A stretch of 64,000 bases of DNA, taken from the NCBI RefSeq assembly GCF_001039355.2, contig NW_019774114.1, forward strand, positions 517,437 to 581,436, in the 5' to 3' direction. Positions 40,189 to 51,500 of this stretch are shown piece by piece (the first letter of the stretch is position 1; each line of letters opens with the position of its first letter). The notes beneath the pieces are model-generated. The model saw only the letters and a program-made list of their open reading frames with translations. It did not search any database and was not told the origin of the DNA. A program made the position numbers and the translations under genes. The DNA is from Lingula anatina. Taxonomy: Eukaryota > Brachiopoda > Lingulata > Lingulida > Lingulidae.

Positions 40189-41012
40189 AAACCACCATAG
40201 ATCAGCGACTGATCCAGACCGCCTGTCCCTTTGAACAATACCTTTTCCTTCCGGGTGGAAGATGGGACGAGAAGACGAGCTAATTGATGTAGTGCGTCGA
40301 ACTACTTCGCTTTCTTGACTTTGTCCACTGTCGTCACAAGATCTTGCTTTCGCTTCGTCCATGTTGCCGGCTCTCCGCGTCCTCAAGACTGAGTCTAAAA
40401 ATCAAATCACATGCAGTGACTTTCAATATCAATAGAGCTATTTTTGTTTTGATTACGTATACGGTATACACCAGGGCCCCGTAACTTGAAAGCATCACGT
40501 ATTGCGAAAAGCGATATCACATAGAGGTCGCCAGTTTCCGTGAGGGCGCGCTGAATAATGCGGTTCAAGCTACGCAGAATTTTTTGTCTACAGTTTGTAC
40601 AAATTATGAAGATATTTTTATTTGTTGTATACATGTATAGTCAGTCTGGTAGGGAGTAAATACAACAAACAGAAGAGGATATACCTTTACTTGATTCAGA
40701 TTTTGTAAAATTTGAAAAATGAGGTATATGTAAATGCATGAGTTCTTGTAGTTTTTGTTCTTTTAGTTTTCTCCGTGCTTTTCCACCGCACAATTCAGCT
40801 CGCAGGTCACGTACGAAGCATTCCGGCTCGAAGTGGTCGCTACAGATCCTCGCGTGTTTTGACACTGTGCTGGGATTTTTTAACTTCAGAGAATTGAGCC
40901 AAATTTTACGTTTTGCGGCATCCGCAGGCAGGATATAATAGCAGATGTCTTTCGTATCGTAACCTACATTACGGCAGCAACACAACTTTGCGGCATTTTG
41001 TTTTTCTGACAC
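28837..41012 (-). CDS. THAP - triple CULT-like zinc domain - caspase-like protease (gene 1)
   Basis: Minus-strand exons: 41012-40685 (THAP), 40394-40242, 40041-39844, 39381-39323, 38955-38876, 38504-38419, 36648-36481, 35700-35636, 35449-35373, 35121-35051, 34777-34625, 31103-31036, 30607-30525, 30308-30223, 29894-28837. Together they encode 910 residues in phase. Without the first exon, the ATG at 40362 gives 790 residues. Residues 1-109 form a THAP domain (see separate entry). Residues 161-301, 302-428 and 429-558 form three modules. Each opens with CxxC (NCRSC, RCRRC, WCESC). About 70-100 residues later comes a Trp-Phe motif (WFQHY, DWFVGL, GWFKDY), a second Cys pair, and (I/V)G(R/W)x(F/Y), then 7-11 residues later Phe-Tyr-Gly-Leu or a variant. 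This is the signature of cereblon CULT and related beta-tent zinc folds (Yippee, Mis18, RIG-I C-terminal domain). Residues 560-910, in one exon, are a C14 caspase-like domain with YFSGHG (catalytic His) and IIDACRG (catalytic Cys). An acidic spacer follows, then a small-subunit-like part (KMYSCADDT...FTKHL). The 3' intron holds a 3.2-kb insertion absent from gene 2. Function is inferred only: a ligand-sensing protease. Confidence 0.75.
32669..32816 (+). repeat. Two imperfect copies of a palindrome-rich 56-bp unit
   Basis: Units at about 32669-32724 and 32762-32816 share gactctct(a/t)(g/a)tcagagt, caccccy, ctcatggagt and aatctgact. Each unit starts with gactct and contains its complement agagt(c), so each can fold on itself. 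They lie inside the gene 1 specific insertion. Confidence 0.6.
33260..33260. other. Single N: possible assembly join
   Basis: An ambiguous base inside the gene 1 specific intronic insertion. Flanking sequences show no obvious duplication, so the nature of this join is unknown. Confidence 0.5.
35837..35902 (+). repeat. 35-bp tandem duplication in gene 1 intron
   Basis: The 31-bp block starting aacgtactttaccacac and ending acaccgtt occurs twice with four bases between. Gene 2 has only one diverged copy at the matching place (about 47550-47590), so the doubling happened after the genes separated. Confidence 0.85.
40154..40187. repeat. (GA)n microsatellite, shared by both paralogous introns
   Basis: A GA run lies in the intron between the exons 40394-40242 and 40041-39844. 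A shorter run is at the homologous place in gene 2 (about 55120-55141), so the microsatellite predates the duplication. Confidence 0.9.
40641..41012 (-). CDS. THAP domain ORF (first exon of gene 1, or stand-alone)
   Basis: A 123-codon open frame. It contains the C2CH zinc finger order of THAP domains: an N-terminal Cys cluster (LCCCRN), a YYILP motif in place of the usual FP-containing strand, invariant Trp (IWLNSL), then ICSDHF with Cys and His ligands, FEPECF, and a C-terminal HIPHF where family members usually have AVPxxF. THAP domains bind DNA and derive from P-element-type transposases. A donor (AAAG followed by gtatat) at 40685/40684 ends the exon at phase 1. The next exon has a good acceptor at 40394 and continues open in that phase into the gene 1 ATG region, so I favour a fusion transcript. 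A stand-alone 123-residue protein ending at 40641 is the alternative. Confidence 0.7.
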   Translation of the reverse strand: MSEKQNAAKLCCCRNVGYDTKDICYYILPADAAKRKIWLNSLKLKNPSTVSKHARICSDHFEPECFVRDLRAELCGGKARRKLKEQKLQELMHLHIPHFSNFTKSESSKGISSSVCCIYSLPD

Positions 41013-43690
41013 CTGGATGTTTAGTCACCTACTGCATAGTATAGGGAAGAAACCACCAAATAATTTCCCATTGACGACCATACTAAGAAATGCCTTCAAT
41101 ACTGCATGAACAAAATTACTCTGTGAAACATTTCCCATCCCCATGGACAGTAGACACACTGACATAACTCCCAATGGCAAAAAAATATACTGTCATCAGA
41201 CTTTCTTGCTTACCGGCATCACTTGAACACGTGCACCCCTCTGTTTGTAAACAAACCACTGCACCACTCACAGTCAGTAGCCCCCTCCGCCAGAGGTCTC
41301 ACGACTGCACCGCACCTGAGCCTGGTCCTGAAAAAAAAACTGACGGTAGTATACACCCTAGCCTGCTAGTTGATACCAAAATTAACCCTAGCAACACACA
41401 AGAAATGCCAGGAAAAAAATGGAAAAAAGCACTAATTTTCTCTCACTGAACTACATTCGTCTATAACAGTCGCTGATAGGTTGATTTAGCGGTTTCTGCC
41501 CTTCATATACTATTACTAGTACAGCTGTGGGAAGCTACTACCCAGGTTACGTCACTAGAAACTGACCAATCAGAATTTTCTCATCTAAATCTCATCTTTT
41601 CTCTCTAAAACTTAAAAAGAACAAATTTTTGACGTCGATTTATAGTTTTTATACTGTAAAAAAAAAGCAGTGAACGCTCTGTGTTCCTAGAGCACAGTAG
41701 GCGGGACCGTATGTCTATCTTGGTGCTTTCCCAGAGATTTAGATCGATCTAAAGATTATGTTTTAGATCGACCTAACTCCCTGGGGGTTCACGCTAAATT
41801 GCAGTCAGCCGAGCGGGCACCATAGTTAATTACCCCCTTACAGCTTTTAGTAGGCGGGACAGACGCTTAAGCCGGCCAAGCTGACAGTAATCTAGTGAGA
41901 CTCCCCACAGGGATAGAGCGATCTAAAAATCTATGGAAATGGGGTGTTAACTTGTCTTTTTAAGGTCATGAAGGCTGCCTCCATTTAAATGGAGGGAGGT
42001 GAAAGAAAATGGGTAGGGGTCCCCTCTTCCTTTCTCCAGCTCGCAGACTCCAACTAACAAGGAAAAGGAATTTCTGCATAATTTGGAGAAGTAGACAGGA
42101 GTGCGAATTGCCAGACATACTGGTAAGCACCTGCAGGAGCCATAGGTCGCATTCAGAACAGCGGACTAACAGATCAGAGGATCAAATATAGCGACCAAGT
42201 AAAAGCTTGCCGCTTAATTTCTGATTAGACACTGAATAGACTCCCGGCGGGGATTGCGCAACAAACATTCAAGTGGGTAGTTGCCCCAATCCTCATGCTG
42301 AAACCAACATTCTGTTGCCAATGGCTCCACCGTTACCCTGGCACAGGGAGCTTTCGGGGAGCTTCATCTTCCTCTTGAAAGGATGCCCCGGGGATGCAGT
42401 TGAACGTCTTACCCAGGACATTAAACTTTTATAACCATTGCAAAAACTTTCTTATTTTAATCTAATTGAAATTCACCCCATCAGCGAACGTTGCAATGAA
42501 AACGTTATTGAGATAAAAATTCGAAGCCCAGAAATTCTTGTCTACATGTACTTTACCTGGTGCATAAGGGCCTTAGATATGTTTTCCCAAGAGAGAGAGA
42601 GAGTGGGGGAGAAGTTGGGGATGAAGTGCTCTTAAAAAATGAAGTTTAGTTTTTGCAAATCATATTTTGTACTTCGAATTTAAAACGGTAAATTATTTTG
42701 TAGAATTTCAAAGTCCCAGAACCTTTTCAAAGTAACAAGGCAGTGTGGGGATGGAGAGTGAAAAGAACCTTATACTATACAGGTGCCATTACTTGCTCTC
42801 GCACTCTTTGATAAATGGTTTTAATTACGCTTATTCAGAGTTCAAAAGCCGAATTGCCTCTGGAGACTGGGATCTTTTTTCTGCATTATACTTCAAACCT
42901 CCATTTCTTTGTTTCCCGTCATTTAATTTTTTACTTTTACATCCCAATGAGAAAGCTCCATTTTTTATCTCCGAAACCAAATCTGCACATAACTGGACAA
43001 ACATAACGAGATATTATAAAGTTGCTATCGGATGTGGATATGTTTATTACTAAGTTTTTCAAAATCAACAGATTGAGACATTGCTGAGGCTGGTCAATAT
43101 AATATATAATAATTTTTAGTGTAAAAATGTATGATGCAGTGATTATGAATATAATTAAATAAAGGTATTTTTAAGAAGTCAGCATACACTGAAAATCGGA
43201 CACACTGGAATTACGTATGGTCTGCTACATGTACATAATTGAGATAAAGAAACAGTACATATATGCAAATATGATAACCGTATGGCTAGTAAACAGCAAA
43301 ATGGAAATACTGATTGAATAACTTTGTAATAGTGTATTATTGTAAACATATAGCACCTTTAAGTTTAATTTGTGTCACTGAAATCCACGTTTACATGCAA
43401 TACATTTATGTGTCGCAATACATTTATGTATTTGTCAAACAATACCTATTCGTATGATTGTTTGAAATTTCGTATTATTGTCTTTAAAACAAGTCAAAAT
43501 ATATTAACCTGAAATTTAAAATTGCTAGCATGAAGCGCAATATATGGAACGACTATATTTGTTCTGTATCTTTTCAAAAATGATACCTTATATTTGTATT
43601 GGTATATTATCTTACTTCAAATTTGAATAAAGCAGCAAATTAAGATTTTAATTATCTAAATCAAACTTGACGAATGATTGGTATCATAAC
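41013..43690. other. Spacer between the tandem caspase-like genes
   Basis: 41013 to about 42676 is unique to this spacer. It holds the presumed promoter of gene 1 and a fold-back element at 41729-41937. A stretch at about 42145-42240 resembles the terminal repeat of the element at 48205-48405. From about 42677 the sequence is the 3' flank of gene 2 and matches the 3' flank of gene 1. No additional gene is supported; short open frames here are shared only as flank homology. Confidence 0.55.
41729..41937. mobile_element. Fold-back MITE family R2, copy 1
   Basis: Ends resemble ccagagatttagatcgatct and its reverse complement. Inside is a second inverted pair, ttgcagtcagc and ctgacagtaa, around gttaattaccccct. 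It matches 49636-49837 along its length with scattered changes. No coding capacity. Confidence 0.8.
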
Positions 43691-46600
43691 TTAATCCCTG
43701 TTGGCTGGCAAGTGAGAAAAATCCGGCAGATCACGTGTCTGAAAACGGAACGGTTCGGTAAGTGTTGAATGAACACGTGGTACCTGCTTCAAGCGCCCTG
43801 CGTCGCTTTTCATCAAGGTGTTCACGTGCTGAAAAAGCCTATAAATGCTAAGCTCTTTCGTCATTTCGCTGACCAGATGTTTGGTGAAATAACTCAAGGA
43901 TGTGCGGTCGCCGGCAGAAGAGAGGGTATCGTCCGCGCATGAATACATCTTTACAAACCCATACCCCTGGTGGGACTCATTTAAGCGACGGAAGTCTCTT
44001 CCGTCCTGTTCGCTGCTGGGCTCGACGCTCGGAGTTGCGGCGCGACTTCCGAAAGTACTCTGAGTACTGTTTTCTTCCTCGTCGTCACCATCTTCCACTT
44101 GTGTACCACGTGCCCCGGTCTCGGCTATTGGTGTACCACTGGGGTTCACGCTTCCAGCAGCGCATGGGGGACATGCATTGGACGACATCTCCGGTATTGG
44201 ACTAGATTCTGGTGCGTCTTCAAAAACATCATCATCATCCAGATTACCGAGCGAAAGGTCCTCCACGGCCTTCCTGAAATCTTCTGAAACTCGGTCATGG
44301 AACTGACCTGTTCCTCTGCAGGCATCGATGATAGAAATCTTCACCCTAGCCCCAGTCTTCATCATCAGCGTTTCAATTTGCCGAATATTTATGTATGAAC
44401 TCGTCGGGGTTGCTTCCTCCCAGTGCCGTCTATCATCGCTGTCGGGAACTATGAAGTGGAACCCTTTCTCGGCTTTTCCATGCCCAGAGAAGTAGAACAG
44501 CACAACTTGATCTTCCTTTGTCGGAATATTCTCTAAGGCTGAAATGATCTGATCTTTGGTTGCGTTATTCAATTTGCGCACCTCGAAGGGAAGACGAAGA
44601 CTTTTAAGGTTCCGTTCCATGGCGTCGGCGTCGTTGGCACAGCACATGAGTTTGTTCCGTGTATCGGGGTCGCTCTCGTAAGTGTTTCCCACAACAATAG
44701 CCGTCCTGTCACTGACGTGACTATAAGGAGGTGAGCGGAGACCTGGAGACAAAAAAAGGATACATGTTAGCAGTATTTTTCACTTTTTGCCATTTTTTTT
44801 CTTTAATTTTGGCAATTTCCTGTCGATACTGCACATCCACCCTTTCACAACCAGTTCTATTACCCGAATCGGCATGCAGGCGGGCTTTGCAATCTTAGCA
44901 ACTCTCTCTCTCTCAATTCATTTGTCTACAGGTCGGAACAGGTCTATCAGTGAAATCAAAGCAATGGTGCTGTCACTTTCGCTCTCACAAATCGGTATAT
45001 TTTAGTTCTGACTTACATATTATCATTGTTTCACATCTGAATTTATATCTTAATGGTTTTCGTATTTGTACCTGTAGGAATGGTAAACTGTCCACCAATT
45101 TTTTCCCAAAATACAACGGCAAACTTGTCGCCGTCCTTCTTGGTCGACTTATATTCCCTGTGGAGAAGGATGTTTTGTTATGTTTTTACTGTAAGATAGC
45201 CAACTACATAAAAAAAGAAATAAGTAATAACCATGCTGGTTGTCGATACTAAAAAGATTGTCACAATTCCTTCACTTTCATTTCATTTTAAAGAATACAT
45301 CAGACCATGGCTGAAATTCACGGACTACAACCCGAATAGCGCTCAATATGTGATAGACAAACAGTACATACCGCCCTATGGTTTCTTGACAGTTTGAGCA
45401 GTATACTGGACAAAACTCTATATAATCCTTAAACCACCCATCCGCTGCCTATTAAGAAAATATATTTTTATCGGTAAAACATAACCATTGCTTTTAAAAT
45501 ATATATCATATTTAATTTATCACCTTACATGGAACTAAAAAACCTAATGCGTGAATATAAATATAAATATAAATATTCACACTTGGTCCCACAATATTCG
45601 GTGTCAATGTATCTCCAACACCATTCCACTTATACTAAACCGTTTCAGTGACTTACAAAAAAAAAAACTTATTTGCAAAATGCAGCTGTACTATAAGTGC
45701 TGCGTTTTCATGATTTTGCAACAAGGATTATCCACCCGAGGGGGCAAAAGAGTACCTTTCTGACCTCGTCACATTTTATTTGTCAAGTCTTTATCATATG
45801 GATATGTTATATTTTTGGTTTGTTTGAATTAATTAGCTTCGATGTGGTTTCTTATAATTACCTTTAAAGGGTCCCCTCTGTTTCCCACCAAGTTTCTTCC
45901 CTTTACGGTTAGAATCTTCCTTAGGGTACCTGAAAATAACACGTTTTATTTGAGGACCCAACACGATGTACACGATGTCACGCCTAACACAGCGGCCTTT
46001 TCCGTTCATTCAAAACAAAGATGAGATTCCAAAATTAATACAACACAATGTTCACCTCATGCAGTTAGCTTTCTACTGGGACTGAGACCCGACTTCCAAA
46101 ATTTTGTCCAGCAATACATGGTGGCAGGGCCTACTTTCTTAGTCCCCCCACCCCCCACCACCCACCTATCACCTTCAAATCTTCTCTTTTTCTAAATGGT
46201 TTTGCATTTAAAAAAATTATTTCATAGCTGTTGAGAGAAGTATTTCTGGCATTACCCAAACTCTTCTTTTCGTTTTCAATCGTAACATAACATTTAATGT
46301 CGCATTTTAAACACTAACCGTGTTCATCCTTAAGGAGTGGAACACGGACTCCAAACACTCGACCAACAATTGCACTCTCCTCGTAGACTATCTTGGATGA
46401 CACTGGATCCTTGGGAACGATATCTTCCAGTTGGAATAAATAGTTTGTGCAGGACTTACACCACAACCATCCTGTTGTGGAATAAATACATAAATTAATG
46501 AATAATGTGAATTTCGTCACGTACTTAATTATAATGAACTTAATATTCTCAACTTGGTGTTATTCTTTAAATACAATAAATATTATTTAAAACATATTTA

Positions 46601-48446
46601 TAAAATAAAGATAATAAGAATAATAGCAAAATAATAGTTATAAATATTCCCATGATGAGAGTAAATAAACGGTGAAGATTTATGTATTAGTAAAGAGGTA
46701 GTAAAAGTAGTTTCCACCTTACCTTTCAGGTGGGGTCCATGTAGTTCCTTGACAAGTAAGCCGTAGAAATGACGGTCAACATTTTGGAAGCGCCTGGAAT
46801 GCAAAATGTCTCCTATCTGGCATTAGGATACGATTTTAAGATATCAAAAATAAAGCCGTTACAACGTTTTATAAGGGCAATAACATGAACAGTTTCACGG
46901 CTAGGGCATTATGTTATGTTATGAAGGCTGTAGTATACCCGGAGTCCCATTATTTGTCTTAATATAGAATATATAAAAGAACAAACATACCAACCAACAA
47001 GCCGCTGGCACCAGTCCCGGGGGCATCTGCATTCAGTTGCCGTAAGACCAACAAACCAATCACTCTTTACCTGTAAAAATACATATACCGATGATAATGT
47101 TGTTCAACATCTTATGCCGATATACTTTTTCCTAGGAGTAACGTGGTTATAAATATGTCTAATCCATGTTGTAACTTTTCTATATTTCATACATCTAAGT
47201 AGATTACATCTTAGCATACATTAAGGATGCCCGGTCGTTAATTAAATATAAAACGGTTCTCTAAGGAATTTACCCAAACCTACTTTATTTTTCTTGAGGC
47301 AGTCAGCATCTTCAACAGTTAAGAAAACGTGGTAATCATCTACAATGAACACAAATGATACATGATACCACTTTGAAAAAATGTAGAAATTACAGCGTGT
47401 TCCAGCAAAGACAAGAAAAAACACTCGCCTTCATTTCAGAAAGGTAAATTAATTGTTATAAGGTATTTTAATCCGTATCGCCCGGAAAAATAGACAACAT
47501 AGTGTTGTTACAGGTAATTGTTTCGATAATATACAACTATGTTTTCAGTGGGTAGCCAACCTACTTCACTACACTTTTCCACATCGTTGATAATAGGTCA
47601 CCCTCAGGGACTTTAAACTCTACCAGAAGCAGTTTAGTCCATAAGGTCTGGACGGAAAATTCGCTCAGAAATTAATATGCTATTCCATTTTTGCGATTGT
47701 AAAATATTTTGACTGTTATACATCCCAAATGTCCCAAAGTAATTACTTACTTCATGTAGCCACCTTTCGAGTGGATTTAATGAATATGGAGGGTCGAAAT
47801 TAAGAAAGTCAGAGTATCAGCAACTAGATGGAAAAAATATGGAAGAGTAGGGCAATCATAAAATTGCACCCACATTTGTATAAAAGTAAGTATATGCATT
47901 ATTGTTGAGAATTATTGTATGCATTATCGTAGCTGGTGACAATTTGTGCAGGGCATTGTGCCGACAATGCCTACACAGTTTGTCGCCACCTAAGGACGAC
48001 AATTTGCGCCGGCGACAATTTGTGCCATTAATGCCTACATAATTTGTCGCCACCGAAAGACGACTATTTGTGTCGGCGACAAATTGTGGCAGCGATAATT
48101 TGTGCCGACAGCCCCGGCGACAATTTGTGCCGTCACAGGGCACCTGAGATATTTCACCCTATTTGATACCCTGTAAATACTCGAAATTTTGACTTCCGCT
48201 TTCTCTAAAGTCCCCGTAGTGGCAGCTCAGTGGCTCCCGGGCTGTCAGAACAGTGGAGTAACTAGTTCGAGGGACAAATATGCCCGACCCGCTTGAATAC
48301 TTACCCACGTGTCTATAAGCGGATTAGACGACAAGCTTTTTAGTGGGCCGCCATATTTGACCTTCAGACTAGTAAGTCCACTGTTCTGAATGCGGCCTTA
48401 CTGACGACTTAGGAAAATTTCGCACATTTTTGTGGTTAGCGGTCTG

Positions 48447-48513
<67 letters not shown>

Positions 48514-51500
48514 TTTTGGATAAGTCATACATTTTTTAGCAAAATTTTTAAACAGATATTATACTCGCCAAAATGGAAATGGTTTGAAAAAATATTGAGG
48601 GACACATTATAGACTAGTTCTAGCTGCTATAACATTGAACGAAGGACATGATCCTTCTAAAACGAATCCGATAAGGCGGCAGTATCTTCTCTAGCGACCG
48701 CAGTGATAGCGTAGGTAACAGAGGACTCGGGGCCATGCATGATTTGAATCAAGTCGGGGCCATTAAAACACATTTTAGGTGAATAATGGGCAACATTTAC
48801 TGGAAAGTCAAACAAGTTTAAAGGAAATGTGAGTATTTCCTATCCAATGTATCATAGGCCCAATGTTAATGTGATACAACAAAATAAACTTGAAGTTACA
48901 TTATTTATTCTGAATAATCATGCGGCGAAGGTGTAGTTTTCGGTAGAGGTAAAGGATTAAAAACAGTTAAAATCCAGCATGTTCTTCAATACCTGAGTTT
49001 AAAGCACATAAATATTGAATGAATTAAATCGATTAAAGCGATGACAAGAAATACATAAATGCTTTATTTACATTTTCGTTTTCGTGCAAATATACCCATA
49101 AAAAACTTGACGCAATTTTCCCTTTTTTCATTTGAAACAAAAAAGCCAATTTCTTTTTTTTTTTTTTTTTGTCCTATTTCCCTGGTTTTCTTTAAATGAA
49201 AAAGAAAACGACCGTTCGTGTCGATATGTCAATGTCTGACCCGTTCCATACCACTTACCTGTTTGATCCTTGAAACTGTGAACTTGCGTATGAACTCTTT
49301 CCTCGAAAAGATGAATGTCTTCCCACCCGTGAAATCCAGATCCAATTGACACATGGTCTCTCAAATTTACTATGCTGTTCCTCCATGACACTCTGTGTTG
49401 ACATCGGCGGCATTTTAAATACAACTCTTTGAGAGCATTGCAAATAAATAAAATAAATTAATAAAATACAAAAAGATGATGTTGATAAAATGTGAATCAT
49501 TCTATGACATATATGTAATTGTATCAAGATATCGGAGAAGTTTTATCTTTTCTATAAGACAACATACGTGAATATTAATAGGGGAAAAGTCCATGGGTTA
49601 AAAATTGATGTACGAATATACAATAAGACTAGGTTCTCACAGATTTAGATCGATCCATCTGGATCGACCTAACTCCCTTGGGGTTCATGCTTAATTGCTG
49701 TCAGCCGAGTGCGCACGAAAGTTAATTACCCCCTCACAGCTTTAAGTAGTCGGGACAGACATAAGTTAAGCCGGCTAATCTGACAGCAATCTAGTGAGAC
49801 TCCCCACGGGGATAGATTGATCTAAAATCTGTGGGAATCTAAAATAAGAAAATCTAAAATGCAACTAGACTGCAAAATTAAACGTTCATATTGATTTAAT
49901 TGAATGGAAATCAATGTTTCTTATCTTAAGTCTTAAAAAACATTACCATAGGCCTACTGTGTATGCATATCAGAACAACACAATTGCATTAAAACATATT
50001 TTCTCGGTTTGTTTTCTTTAGCGACCTACCTTTGACCAAGGAGTTATAACTCCTTGCTTTGACCAACTCATAGCATTCTCCTGTTAAACATTTTAATCAA
50101 TTTTAGTCAGTATTTAATAAATCGTAAACAATAGGCCTATGGTTAAAACACCGGTTCTAGGTTTTTCACAGACTTGAAATCCTCATACTTCTAGGTCATT
50201 GAATGAACTAAAAAAATAAAACTTGCATCTCACGATCCCACCTCAGTATAGAACTTGTATAGAACTTAATCTTCAATTTTGGTAATATATTTTGAGCTAT
50301 ATATGGTATCAGGGCTTTGTTTGACTGAACCATCCTTTTATCAATCTGCTATAGTGAAAGAAAGACAACAGTCTGTAGCTTTCGAATGTTTATTCACCGA
50401 CTATTCATAAAATTTCACAATAACTTATGCTCTATTTTTCCATACTGATCATGCGTTTACTTGTTTTCTTTCCATTGTTTTTGCGTGATTACAAGGAATT
50501 TTCCATTCTCGTGTTGCAAACCACCATATATATTACATTTCCTTATTAGGTAATTTCAAGAAGACTTGTTTTCAATTTAAAACATTAAAATATTTTTTGA
50601 ATTACTCATGCTTGGACCATATCCATTCTTAGTTTGCATGTGTTTCACACGTGTTAGAAACTTGCAAATATATTGAGAAATTAACCAATCAAATCGAACT
50701 ATCTATGTCTTTGACATGTTCCATCTTTTCCTACAATTAAAAAAAAACAATTTCTACACTCGATGAATCTTAAAGAAATTTAACTTACATTCAATAACTC
50801 ACTATCCTTTTACGTGTTTGATTCCGTTTTAATTATTATCTGCGATTAGTGACAGTGTGAGTCATTTGCTTTACAACAAATCATTGCAATCATTGCTTTA
50901 TTTTTGGCAATGGTTTTATAAATACTTTTTAGTCGCACAGTTTGCCTTTTTCGTTCTTATTGCAACCTCACAAAATCAGTTTTGGTCACTGCTCTTTTCA
51001 ATCATTCCGGTTGCCATTTCTATTACCTTGCCATTTACTTAAGGAAAAACTGTTAAGTCTCAATTGAGTTTGACAAAAACAAAAGCTGACCAAATGTCAC
51101 TCCACTTTAATATTGTTTTTGTTGTTGTTGTCTTTAACGAAGGATTGAAGTATCCCAGACTACAAGGGATTGGAGCAGACAAAAATTAACGTTTTACACA
51201 ACAGTCTAAAATTGTGGATAATAAATATTCGTGCAGTTAGTTTTATTTGTACATGACTGTTATATTGGCAGGTCTTGACCACGTATACTTATTATTTATT
51301 GATTACTTATTGATCAGACAGTTTGTATGTCTTATGGCTACATTTTAAGAGAATATACAGGGTCAAATAAAAAGCCAAGTTTGTGGAAAAGAATGCCCTC
51401 TTAACAGTAAAGTACATTTCTGGCACTTAATCTCTTAAAGGATAAACAAGGTTATTGTGACGCTTACATACTGATAGCTTTCAAACTAGTAAAATCCAGT

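Noticed and set aside
47935-48135. Possible CRISPR-like array
   Set aside because: Repeats are short, on both strands and unevenly spaced, in a eukaryotic intron.
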